Notes: generated by a model not told the origin, from the letters alone. 13,446 nucleotides of DNA from Thiohalobacter sp. (GCA_027010005.1 JALVCM010000163.1:1-13446), one strand, 5' to 3'; positions 7,799 through 13,446 are shown, counted from the stretch's first letter. A program made the numbers and translations.

Positions 7799-8161
7799 TC
7801 ACCTGTCCTGACTATGCCGGCGCCGGTATTCATCGCGCAGGCGGCGGCGTTCCTCTGGTGAAAGCTGTTCGTATTCACCGTGTTTCTGTTCTACCTTGTG
7901 GCGTTTTTCTGCGGGCAGGTGCTTCCATCGCCTGGCGCCTTCGCGAATGCGTTGTTGGCGGTCAGTGTCGTATTCATTCCAGCGTCCCCGGTAATCCTGT
8001 AATACTTGCTGTTCCTCCGGGCTCAGTGATTGCCAGGGAATATGCCCCTTTCCTGCGAGGTAAAGACGATCCACACGGCTATCCGCACCGGCAGTGCTGC
8101 CAAGCAGTAATATGCCGAAGGTGGCTGCAAGCCAGGCCTTTCGCGTATTCATCTTCATCAT
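7799..8161 (-). CDS. Secreted DUF3106-like helical protein, copy 2
   Basis: The product has 120 residues with a signal peptide (basic start, hydrophobic core, LLLGSTAGA) and a charged helical domain containing GHIPWQSLSPEEQQVLQDY, DTDRQQRIREGARRW and LSPEERRRLRDEY. It is the paralogue of copy 1 and the likely parent form, since it is still attached to the complete sigma/anti-sigma operon. The ATG at 8161 lies 8 nt after the anti-sigma stop. ATGs at 8158 and 8152 are possible alternatives giving slightly shorter signal peptides. The function of the family is unknown. As the last gene of a sigma-factor operon it is a natural candidate for a periplasmic effector or sensor of that system; this is inference. 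Confidence 0.88.
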   Translation of the reverse strand: MMKMNTRKAWLAATFGILLLGSTAGADSRVDRLYLAGKGHIPWQSLSPEEQQVLQDYRGRWNEYDTDRQQRIREGARRWKHLPAEKRHKVEQKHGEYEQLSPEERRRLRDEYRRRHSQDR

Positions 8162-8238
8162 GATCGTGGTCAGGTAGCGGAGTCGCTATCGGATTTATGG
8201 TCGGCCAGCCACAGGTAGAAATCCAGGTCTTCGTAGAG
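7799..8238 (-). repeat. Diverged duplication, unit 2 (anti-sigma tail + DUF3106-like gene)
   Basis: This is the intact counterpart of unit 1 at 5709-6133. It covers the last 22 codons of the anti-sigma gene, the 8-nt spacer and the DUF3106-like gene. Confidence 0.8.
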
Positions 8239-8604
8239 CGCCGGAGTATCTTCTGTTGCAGTTTGCGCGACGCGGGTCTCACGGGAAGCATCCTGCAGGT
8301 CAGGTTTGACCAGCAGCACGGCAACCAGCGCCAGCGCAGCAGCCAGGGCAAATGCTGACAGGTGCTGGCGGGATGAGCGGGTTTCCAGCGCCTGTCGGCG
8401 AATCCGGTCCAGCTGCACTGTGGGTGTGGCGACAGGCAGCCTGCCCGGCAGCAAATGGCCGGCCATGTCGTAATGCGCCCGGCAGGATAGACAGTCGGCG
8501 AGGTGGGCCTCGATATCCGCTTTCAGTTGCGGCGTGTCGTCGAGCAGGCCGGCACGCAGGCTGTCGAGTTGTTCGCTGTCCGGGTGTGTATTATGCGTGT
8601 TCAT
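8170..8604 (-). CDS. Zinc-finger membrane anti-sigma factor
   Basis: The 144-residue product begins at ATG 8604, overlapping the end of the sigma gene by 14 nt, which suggests translational coupling. The frame is open further upstream but only inside the sigma gene. The N-terminal cytoplasmic domain has the ZAS/zf-HC2 motif HLADCLSC (His34, Cys38, Cys41; H-x3-C-x2-C), the hallmark of anti-sigma factors that hold ECF sigma factors. One membrane segment follows at about 83-99 (AFALAAALALVAVLLV). A 45-residue periplasmic tail ends YLWLADHKSDSDSAT. The tail could sense an envelope signal; that is inference. A decayed copy of its end lies at 6065-6133. The identification rests on motif, topology and position next to the sigma gene. 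Confidence 0.9.
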   Translation of the reverse strand: MNTHNTHPDSEQLDSLRAGLLDDTPQLKADIEAHLADCLSCRAHYDMAGHLLPGRLPVATPTVQLDRIRRQALETRSSRQHLSAFALAAALALVAVLLVKPDLQDASRETRVAQTATEDTPALYEDLDFYLWLADHKSDSDSAT

Positions 8605-9280
8605 GTTCCCATACCTCTGCAAGTGACTTGCGCATGGCGCGCAGGGCGCGGAAGTGGTGTTGCTTGATACTGTTCTCCGAGATACCCAGCGTCTCGGCGG
8701 TTTCACGTATGCTCAGTCCCAGTTGTTCGCGCAGCAGGAAAACCTGTCGCTGGCGTTCCGCCAGCTTGCACAGGGCGGATTCGATTTTACCTTTCAGTTC
8801 GCCATCCGTGGCACCGGCTTCCGGCTGGCTGAAGCCCTCGTCGTGTACCGCTTGCGGAAGTTCGTTTTCCAGCATGCCGCTGTCCTCGTCGCCTCGTGAA
8901 AACCCCAGCCCGGTGAGTGACAGCAGCTTGCGGGTCGTGTTACCCAGCAAGCGCTTTCGACGCTGGTCATTGATCTTGCTGTTGAGGACGCTGCGGAACA
9001 GCGCCGGCCATTCTTTTTCCGGCTTGTCCCGGTAGTACTCGACGAAACGCAGCATGCTTTCCTGTACCACATCGAGTGAAATTTCACGCTCCCACAGGGC
9101 GCCATAGGCAACGTGATAGGCCCTGTTCTGTACCCCGGCAAGGAAATCGTTCAGCGATGTCTGGACAGACACGGTTTTGCACGCAGGGATGCCTGCCTCC
9201 AGTGGGTTCAAGGATAACTGCTCCGATGTCTGTCCAGCATACAGGATCAGCGATTCTTCAGTAACGGGCGGTAACGACAT
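8591..9280 (-). CDS. ECF-type RNA polymerase sigma factor
   Basis: The 229-residue product is a sigma-70 family protein. Region 2 lies at about 54-112 (AYHVAYGALWEREISLDVVQ, then EKEWPALFRSVLNSKINDQR). Region 4 lies at about 165-220, with a helix-turn-helix (REQLGLSIRETAETLGISEN, then SIKQHHFRALRAMRKSL). The 'EWPALF' version of region 2 marks a proteobacterial ECF subgroup often annotated simply as RNA polymerase sigma factor. The start is uncertain. ATG 9280 overlaps the upstream gene by 23 nt and has only a weak ribosome site. GTG 9172 gives 193 residues, nearer to the family length, but lies in a hairpin. The frame is open up to 9538 through the upstream gene, where it is a shadow. The following anti-sigma gene overlaps it. 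Confidence 0.92.
   Translation of the reverse strand: MSLPPVTEESLILYAGQTSEQLSLNPLEAGIPACKTVSVQTSLNDFLAGVQNRAYHVAYGALWEREISLDVVQESMLRFVEYYRDKPEKEWPALFRSVLNSKINDQRRKRLLGNTTRKLLSLTGLGFSRGDEDSGMLENELPQAVHDEGFSQPEAGATDGELKGKIESALCKLAERQRQVFLLREQLGLSIRETAETLGISENSIKQHHFRALRAMRKSLAEVWEHEHA
9161..9237. repeat. 11-bp perfect inverted repeat at the start of the sigma gene
   Basis: CTGGACAGACA (9161-9171) and TGTCTGTCCAG (9227-9237) are exact reverse complements 55 nt apart. The left arm also forms a tight palindrome TGTCTG-GA-CAGACA (9158-9171). In the minus-strand mRNA the two arms would pair over the alternative GTG start (9172-9170), whose last two bases lie in the stem. Confidence 0.6.
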
Positions 9281-9650
9281 AGCCCGTGTGGTGGCGTCGT
9301 TCATTCCGGTCACCGTGTTTGCGTGAATGGTGGTTGTCCCGGTTACGGTATTTCTGGTAGCCGTGGCGACCTCCGTAGTTATCGTCTCTGTAATGGCGCC
9401 TGTTGTGCCTGTAGTCCCTGTAGATATGTTTTTCCACATAGCTGTCGACATGGACCGGGGGGCGGCGGTACGGGTTGCAGTAGCGTGTCCGGGGCCGGTA
9501 GCTGTCGTGGTAGGCATAGTTGATATAGGGTGCGGCATAGCCGCTGGAAACGGTTACGCTGAAGCTGCTGTCGGCCTGGCTGGCCCCGCTCAGGGCCAGG
9601 CCGGACAGGCCCAGCAGCAGCGCCGGGATGGTGCGTGTGATCAGGTTCAT
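9258..9650 (-). CDS. Secreted His/Arg/Tyr-rich protein, function unknown
   Basis: The product has 130 residues with a good signal peptide (MNLITRTIPALLLGLSGLAL, cleavage near SGASQA, residue 26). A low-complexity, very basic mature part follows, rich in His, Arg, Tyr, Asn and Asp, with stretches such as YRDYRHNRRHYRDDNYGGRH and RDNHHSRKHGDRNERRHH. A strong ribosome site GGAGGA lies 7 nt before the ATG. It is the first gene of the sigma-factor operon and overlaps the sigma gene by up to 23 nt. The histidine and charge pattern would suit metal or polyanion binding in the periplasm, but this is only inference; I recognise no named family. The same DNA read one frame over gives a Thr-rich shadow that extends the sigma frame. 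Confidence 0.82.
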   Translation of the reverse strand: MNLITRTIPALLLGLSGLALSGASQADSSFSVTVSSGYAAPYINYAYHDSYRPRTRYCNPYRRPPVHVDSYVEKHIYRDYRHNRRHYRDDNYGGRHGYQKYRNRDNHHSRKHGDRNERRHHTGYVVTARY

Positions 9651-9674
9651 GGTGTCGTCCTCCAGGGGTTCCTG

Positions 9675-9707
9675 ATAGACGACTAACGGGGTGGGCCGGA
9701 TAAGGTT
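9675..9707 (-). promoter_or_regulatory. Possible ECF-type promoter of the sigma operon
   Basis: On the minus strand AACC (9707-9704) is followed by CGTT at 9688-9685 (15-nt spacer) and by CGTCTAT at 9681-9675 (22-nt spacer from AACC). These resemble the AAC and CGT-type elements of ECF promoters, and sigma operons of this kind are often autoregulated. Neither spacing is ideal and no second example exists in the window, so this is tentative. Confidence 0.22.
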
Positions 9708-10590
9708 AACGCGGGTTTTGCCCCGTTCCTATGGCTTCCCCCACGCGCAACGGGGCTTCTGCGACAAGCATGCTCTGCCAGTGTACGGCCTGTTCCCCGA
9801 ACAGCAGGATGACGGTGGAGCCCATATTGAAGCGCCCCATTTCAGCGCCGCGTTGCAGGGTGATATCACGATCGGTGAAATCAAGGGTTTCAACCTGCCG
9901 GCGGTGCGGTGGTGTGACCAGCCCGGCCCACACCGTTTCAATGGCAGCCACATTGATGGCGCCAACCAGCACCATGGCCATGGGGCCGGCACAGGTATCG
10001 AAAAGGGCGACCAGACGCTCGTTACGTGCGAACAGGCGCGGCACGACGCGCGTGGTATGCGGTGCAACACTGAACAGGCGGCCGGGGACATAGAGGGTTT
10101 TGCGCAGCTTGCCTTCCAGTGGCATGTGTACGCGATGGTAGTCGCGCGGTGACAGGTAAACGGTCATGAAACTGCCGTTGCGGAACAGACCGGCGCTGTC
10201 ACTGTCGCCACCCAGCAGTTCCGTGACACTGAAGCCACGGCCCTTGGCCTGGAATACCGTGTCATCGTCAATCTCTCCGAGCTGGCTGATGTGTCCGTCG
10301 GCCGGGCTGACGACGGTACACGCATCGCCTTCAACGGGGCGTGTGCCGGGCGCCAGTTCGCGGGTGAAGAAAGCATTGAAGTGTTCAAAGTCTTCCGGCT
10401 GCCGGTACAGTGATTCGTCCCAGTTGACGTCGTACTGCCTGGCAAACCAGCGGATAAGGGCATTTTTGAACCAGCGTACACGCAGCCGCGTCACACGCAG
10501 CGTCAGCCGGGAAATCGCATGGTGAGGCAGCAGGTACAGCGGCAGTGACTTGAGGTAGTCCTTCCAGGAGGCGGACGGCGCTGGTGACAT
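9706..10590 (-). CDS. psd: Phosphatidylserine decarboxylase proenzyme
   Basis: This enzyme decarboxylates phosphatidylserine to phosphatidylethanolamine at the inner membrane. The proenzyme cuts itself to make a pyruvoyl prosthetic group. The 294-residue product aligns with E. coli Psd from the N-terminal half through the core. It has SPADGHISQLG (Asp98), YLSPRDYHRVHMP (His152 and His155), ETVWAG and the self-cleavage motif GRFNMGSTVILLF with Ser258. The usual LGST reads MGST here, a variant seen in some homologues. It lacks the long acidic tail of the E. coli enzyme. It starts 3 nt after the stop of the PCuAC gene, so it is co-transcribed and perhaps coupled with the copper-chaperone genes. 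The next gene follows after 55 nt. Confidence 0.96.
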   Translation of the reverse strand: MSPAPSASWKDYLKSLPLYLLPHHAISRLTLRVTRLRVRWFKNALIRWFARQYDVNWDESLYRQPEDFEHFNAFFTRELAPGTRPVEGDACTVVSPADGHISQLGEIDDDTVFQAKGRGFSVTELLGGDSDSAGLFRNGSFMTVYLSPRDYHRVHMPLEGKLRKTLYVPGRLFSVAPHTTRVVPRLFARNERLVALFDTCAGPMAMVLVGAINVAAIETVWAGLVTPPHRRQVETLDFTDRDITLQRGAEMGRFNMGSTVILLFGEQAVHWQSMLVAEAPLRVGEAIGTGQNPR

Positions 10591-10593
10591 CTA

Positions 10594-11019
10594 TCAGGGG
10601 GCCTTGACCGGTACCGTGATGTGCCGCTTCGTGCCATCTTCGAACAGCAGGTCCAGTTCGACCCGGTCACCGGCAAGCAGGCGTTTTTCCGGTGCGGGCA
10701 TCATCAGGTGCAGGCCGCCGGGTTCGAAGCAGACACGTTTCCCTGCTGCGATAACTACCTTGTCCTGGTGCAGCATGCGCGCCATACCGTTCACGGTTTC
10801 GGTACGATGCATCATGACAAATTCAAACAGCGGGCTTTCCACGCCGACCAGCGTCACGGGTGTGTCAGTCCGGTTTTCCAGGCACAGGTAGCCGGCGAGC
10901 ATCGGAGCAGCGGGTGGTGCTTCACGGATCCAGGCATTGTCGACCTCAAGGGTATCCGCCGTGTTGGCAACCCCTGCCCACAGGGCCAGGAAAAGTGAAA
11001 GTATCCATTTGTGTTTCAT
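10594..11019 (-). CDS. Periplasmic copper chaperone, PCuAC family
   Basis: PCuAC proteins bind Cu(I) in the periplasm and hand it on to the CuA or CuB centres of cytochrome oxidase, often with Sco. The 141-residue product has a signal peptide (MKHKWILSLFLALWAGVANT). It carries the exact family metal motif H-x10-M-x21-H-x-M, formed by His71, Met82, His104 and Met106, around MMHRTETVNGMARM and GGLHLMMPAP. WIREAPPAAPMLAGYL, the conserved first strand region, is also present. The ATG overlaps the stop of the SCO1 gene as ATGA, a standard translational coupling. This pairing with Sco supports a role in oxidase copper loading. Confidence 0.95.
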   Translation of the reverse strand: MKHKWILSLFLALWAGVANTADTLEVDNAWIREAPPAAPMLAGYLCLENRTDTPVTLVGVESPLFEFVMMHRTETVNGMARMLHQDKVVIAAGKRVCFEPGGLHLMMPAPEKRLLAGDRVELDLLFEDGTKRHITVPVKAP

Positions 11020-11666
11020 TGGCTTGCCTCGTACCAGTCACGGATGGCCACAAAGTCGGCGGCGATCTTTTGTGGATCGTGCGGTATACCAAACAATGCC
11101 TGGTAGTGACCTTCCGGGTTAAACAGGATAATCGCTGCGCTGTGATCGACGACGTAATCCTTGTCATTACTGCTATCAGGGGAACGTCCATAGAGAATGC
11201 CCAGCTGGCGCGTCAGGAGCTTCAGCTCGGCGTCTTCACCGGTTACGCCGACAAAGGCCGGGTGGAAGTAGGCGACATAGCCCGCCAGCGTATCGGGGGT
11301 GTCGCGTGCAGGGTCCACGCTGACGAACAGTACCCGTGGCAGCGGTGTGACGCCATCGGCCTCGAGCAGCGTCTCGACCCGCTTCAGCGCGCCCAGCGCA
11401 TTGGGGCAGACATCCGGGCAATGGGTGTAACCGAAAAACGCGAAGCTCCACTGGCCGCGCAGCGAATCCTGTGTAAACGGGGCATTGTGGTCATCGACCA
11501 GCGTGAAAGGCGTCAGCGGGCGGGCCTCGGGCAGCAGGGTCCCTCCGGCCAGTTGAGGCAGTTCGGGCTGGCTGCATGACACCAGCAACCACAGGGCGGC
11601 CAGTACCGGTATAATGCGCCCCGCGACACGGGTCGCGATATTTGACTTCATTTTTGAATATAACAT
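11016..11666 (-). CDS. SCO1/SenC family copper-binding lipoprotein
   Basis: Sco proteins are thioredoxin-fold, membrane-anchored copper chaperones or thiol reductases for the CuA site of cytochrome c oxidase. The 216-residue product has a lipobox LLVSC (lipidated Cys31) after a hydrophobic segment at about 18-30. The copper ligands Cys83 and Cys87 are in GYTHCPDVCPN, and the distal His175 is in DYVVDHSAAI. The thioredoxin-like strand FVSVDPARDTP also fits. ATG 11666 is used; ATG 11651 (MKSNIATRV) is an equally good start with a shorter tail, and neither has a strong ribosome site. It is the first gene of a run of seven same-strand genes down to 7799. It is divergent from prmB across 50 bp that must hold both promoters. 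Confidence 0.95.
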   Translation of the reverse strand: MLYSKMKSNIATRVAGRIIPVLAALWLLVSCSQPELPQLAGGTLLPEARPLTPFTLVDDHNAPFTQDSLRGQWSFAFFGYTHCPDVCPNALGALKRVETLLEADGVTPLPRVLFVSVDPARDTPDTLAGYVAYFHPAFVGVTGEDAELKLLTRQLGILYGRSPDSSNDKDYVVDHSAAIILFNPEGHYQALFGIPHDPQKIAADFVAIRDWYEASQ

Positions 11667-11716
11667 GGGCGCGTATTATTCCACTGACGCGGCCACAGCG
11701 GTAGGAATCATTTTGC
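11667..11716. promoter_or_regulatory. Divergent promoter region between sco and prmB
   Basis: The 50-bp gap and the first codons of sco (11640-11716) are AT-rich near 11655-11687, with TATAAC and TATTAT hexamers. No -35/-10 pair with correct spacing stands out on either strand. A ribosome site TAGGAA at 11702-11707 serves prmB. Confidence 0.35.
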
Positions 11717-12637
11717 ATGGCCGATCAGGCAGAGTTACAAACTATACGGGACGTAGTGCGCTGGGGCGCGAGCCGCTTCCGTGAAAACGGGCTGGTATTC
11801 GGCCACGGCACCGATAATGCCTTCGATGAGGCGCTGGTGCTGGTCAGCCATGCGCTGCATCTGCCGGTGGGTTTTCCCGAGCATTATCTGGGTGCCAGGG
11901 TGACCGCGGCAGAACGCACGGCGGTGCTGGAGTTACTGCACCAGCGCATCGAAACCCGCAAGCCGGCCGCCTACCTGACCGGCGAAGCCTGGTTTGCGGG
12001 CCTGCCGTTTTATGTCGATGAACGCGTGCTGGTGCCACGTTCGCCGATGGCGGAATGGATCGAACGGGGTTTTACACCCTGGCTGGAGCCGGATGACGTC
12101 GAGCGGGTGCTGGACCTGTGTACCGGCAGCGCCTGTATTGCCATTGCCTGTGCCGTGCATTTTGACAATGCCGAGGTCGATGCGGTGGATATCTCGCCCG
12201 ATGCGCTGGCCGTGGCAAAACGCAACGTACAACGCCATGGACTGGACGAGTGGGTCAATCTCGTCGAGTCTGACCTGTTCGAGGCACTGGAACCGGCGCG
12301 TTACCAGCTGATTATCAGCAATCCGCCCTATGTGTCTGATGAAGAAATGCAGACACTGCCCGAGGAATACCGGCACGAGCCGGAACTGGGCCTGCGCGCC
12401 GACCAGGCCGGACTGGCCATTGTGGTACGCGTGCTGGCGCAGGCGGCTGAATGGCTGGCCGACGACGGGATACTGGTGGTCGAGGTGGGTAACAGTCAGG
12501 ATATGCTGATGGAGTGTTTTCCCGATGTACCGTTTACCTGGCTCGATTTCGAGCGCGGCGGCCACGGTGTGTTCTTGCTCGACGCCAGCCAGGTGCGTGA
12601 ATTTCAGGGGATTTTTCGAAGTGTTTTATGTAGTTAG
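11717..12637 (+). CDS. prmB: Ribosomal protein uL3 glutamine methyltransferase
   Basis: PrmB methylates a glutamine of ribosomal protein uL3 using S-adenosylmethionine. The 306-residue product is close to the E. coli length of 310. It has an N-terminal helical substrate-binding part and PAAYLTGEAWFAGLPFYVD. The SAM-binding motif I is VLDLCTGSACIAIA (132-144), followed by VDAVDISPDALAVA and the catalytic NPPY at 202-205. LPEEYRHEPELGL follows NPPY and separates PrmB from the release-factor methylase PrmC. AGGA lies 10 nt before the ATG. It is followed after 16 nt by a small gene with which it is probably co-transcribed. Confidence 0.95.
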   Translation: MADQAELQTIRDVVRWGASRFRENGLVFGHGTDNAFDEALVLVSHALHLPVGFPEHYLGARVTAAERTAVLELLHQRIETRKPAAYLTGEAWFAGLPFYVDERVLVPRSPMAEWIERGFTPWLEPDDVERVLDLCTGSACIAIACAVHFDNAEVDAVDISPDALAVAKRNVQRHGLDEWVNLVESDLFEALEPARYQLIISNPPYVSDEEMQTLPEEYRHEPELGLRADQAGLAIVVRVLAQAAEWLADDGILVVEVGNSQDMLMECFPDVPFTWLDFERGGHGVFLLDASQVREFQGIFRSVLCS

Positions 12638-12653
12638 AGATGGAGGTTAATCC

Positions 12654-12965
12654 ATGTTAGGAAGACCGAAAACCGCAGAAGAGTACGTTGACCTGGTCGA
12701 TCAGGCGCTGTTTGAAATCGAGGACCTGCGCGCCGCGGCGGAGTACGATATGGATTCGCTGGGTGCCGCCACTGAATTTCTTGAAGAACTGGAGCGCGAC
12801 GTGCGTGCCCTGCGTGCCTCCATGGCGGATGGCAGCTACCAGTTTGGCAAGGAAGACCTGCGTTTCGTCAAGGTAGTGGCGAAGCAGGATGAGCGTATCC
12901 TGCCGTTCAAACAGCTGCTGCTGAAAATCAACGAAACCCACCGCGAAGGGCTGGAAGTCGACTAG
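12654..12965 (+). CDS. Small acidic helical protein, function unknown
   Basis: The product has 103 residues with a strong ribosome site (GGAGG, 7 nt before the ATG). The composition is acidic and almost wholly helical, for example YVDLVDQALFEIEDLRAA and ATEFLEELERDVRALRASM. It has no signal peptide, membrane segment or cysteine, so it is probably cytosolic. I have seen similar short proteins in sulfur-oxidising gammaproteobacteria, sometimes with doubtful secretion-pathway labels, but cannot assign a function. It lies 16 nt after prmB in the same direction and about 86 nt before hemN, so it probably belongs to the prmB transcript. Codon use and start support make it a confident gene. Confidence 0.85.
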   Translation: MLGRPKTAEEYVDLVDQALFEIEDLRAAAEYDMDSLGAATEFLEELERDVRALRASMADGSYQFGKEDLRFVKVVAKQDERILPFKQLLLKINETHREGLEVD

Positions 12966-12984
12966 GGCGGGGCGCCGTTGACCC

Positions 12985-12998
12985 TTGACCCAGGTCAA
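12985..12998 (+). promoter_or_regulatory. FNR/ANR-type operator upstream of hemN
   Basis: TTGACCCAGGTCAA is a perfect palindrome that matches the FNR consensus TTGAT-N4-ATCAA at 8 of 10 fixed positions. Its centre (12991.5) is 41.5 nt before a start point expected near 13033 from the -10 at 13021-13026, the classic class II activator position. A second TTGACCC lies directly before it (12978-12984). hemN genes are known FNR/ANR targets in other proteobacteria. Confidence 0.75.
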
Positions 12999-13020
12999 GG
13001 TGATTTTCGGTCTGGCAGCC

Positions 13021-13026
13021 TATAGT
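13021..13026 (+). promoter_or_regulatory. -10 element of the hemN promoter
   Basis: TATAGT matches 5 of 6 consensus bases. It lies 22 nt after the end of the FNR-type box and about 26 nt before the hemN ATG. No consensus -35 is present other than the activator box, as expected of an activator-dependent promoter. GGAG at 13042-13045 is the ribosome site. Confidence 0.55.
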
Positions 13027-13051
13027 TCAGGACAATATTGTGGAGAAAAAC

Positions 13052-13446
13052 ATGCAGCAGACGGTCGATTTTGATGCAGACCTGATCCGGCGTTATGCGG
13101 GCAGTGGCCCGCGTTACACCTCCTACCCGACGGCCATGGAATTTACGCCGGAAGTGGGTGCGGCCGACCATGAACGCTGGGTGCGTGCCAGTAACGAGAG
13201 CGGGCGGCCGCTGTCGCTGTATGTGCATATCCCGTTCTGCGCCCACGTCTGCTACTACTGTGCCTGCAACAAGATCGTGACGGCCGACCGCAGCCGTGCC
13301 CGCAATTACCTTGACCACCTGTACCGGGAAATCCGCCTGCAGGCTTCGCTGATTGACCCGGACCGACGTGTCGAGCAATTACACTTCGGCGGTGGTACAC
13401 CAACGTTCCTCAGCGAGCAGGAACTGTGCGAGTTGATGGGGGTGCT
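13052..13446 (+). CDS. hemN: Oxygen-independent coproporphyrinogen III oxidase, 3'-truncated by window edge
   Basis: HemN is a cytosolic radical-SAM enzyme that turns coproporphyrinogen III into protoporphyrinogen IX without oxygen, for haem synthesis. The first 131 of about 457 residues are present. After a conserved N terminus (RYAGSGPRYTSYPTAMEF) comes the iron-sulfur motif YVHIPFCAHVCYYCACNK, with Cys63, Cys67, Cys70 and Cys72 as in E. coli HemN, and then LHFGGGTPTFLS, the SAM-binding GGGTP. The four-cysteine form and the N-terminal YTSYPTA favour true HemN over the HemW look-alikes. The ATG follows GGAG by 6 nt. An FNR-type box upstream suggests induction when oxygen is low. Confidence 0.96.
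   Translation, partial: MQQTVDFDADLIRRYAGSGPRYTSYPTAMEFTPEVGAADHERWVRASNESGRPLSLYVHIPFCAHVCYYCACNKIVTADRSRARNYLDHLYREIRLQASLIDPDRRVEQLHFGGGTPTFLSEQELCELMGV

Noticed and set aside
8605..8706. Longer anti-sigma start at 8706
   Set aside because: The added residues are Arg/Ser/Cys-rich, lie inside the conserved sigma region 4 coding sequence and have no homology to anti-sigma factors.
8352..9035. 227-codon plus-strand frame
   Set aside because: It is antisense to the anti-sigma and sigma genes, which carry clear motifs; the translation is Ser/Arg/Cys-rich without a domain.
9281..9538. N-terminal extension of the sigma frame up to 9538
   Set aside because: The extension reads as a Thr-rich chain because it is the His/Arg/Tyr gene in another frame; that gene has a signal peptide and a strong ribosome site.

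Overview
The window looks like chromosomal DNA of a gammaproteobacterium, probably of the Chromatiales or Ectothiorhodospira type. The basis is the tgt-yajC-secD-secF order, SuhB, PrmB, Psd and HemN proteins that read as gammaproteobacterial, and a moderately GC-rich composition. No RNA gene, CRISPR array, integrase or transposase was seen. The window cuts two genes: tgt lacks its 5' end and hemN its 3' end.

Layout. (1) 2-4037, plus strand: tgt (tRNA queuosine), then yajC-secD-secF, the accessory part of the Sec translocon. (2) 4053-5628, minus strand: a cysteine-rich small membrane protein, a doubtful 69-residue ORF, and suhB with a good sigma-70 promoter. (3) 5709-8161: two paralogous secreted DUF3106-like proteins on the minus strand flank a plus-strand DUF4124/trypsin-like serine protease that is visibly richer in A+T than its surroundings. 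(4) 7799-9650, minus strand: a tight four-gene unit made of a secreted His/Arg/Tyr-rich protein, an ECF-type sigma factor, a zinc-finger membrane anti-sigma factor and the second DUF3106-like protein. (5) 9706-11666, minus strand: SCO1/SenC lipoprotein, PCuAC copper chaperone and phosphatidylserine decarboxylase, with overlapping or nearly abutting ends. (6) 11717-13446, plus strand: prmB, a conserved-looking 103-residue protein of unknown function, and the start of hemN behind an FNR/ANR-type box.

The most interesting part is region 3-4. The first DUF3106-like gene is preceded, at exactly the same 8-nt distance as the second, by a decayed piece of the anti-sigma gene. That piece is the last 22 codons plus the stop, with two in-frame nonsense codons. 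This shows that an anti-sigma tail/DUF3106 unit was duplicated in tandem. The remaining part of the upstream copy was lost, and a protease gene on the opposite strand now occupies the space. The likely picture, which is inference, is an envelope-response locus in which a membrane-held sigma factor controls secreted helical proteins, with a periplasmic protease recruited between the copies.

Elsewhere the genes fit known jobs. SecDF-YajC drives late steps of protein export. Sco and PCuAC deliver copper to cytochrome oxidase. HemN makes haem without oxygen, in keeping with an FNR-like control site, so the organism probably switches between aerobic and anaerobic life.
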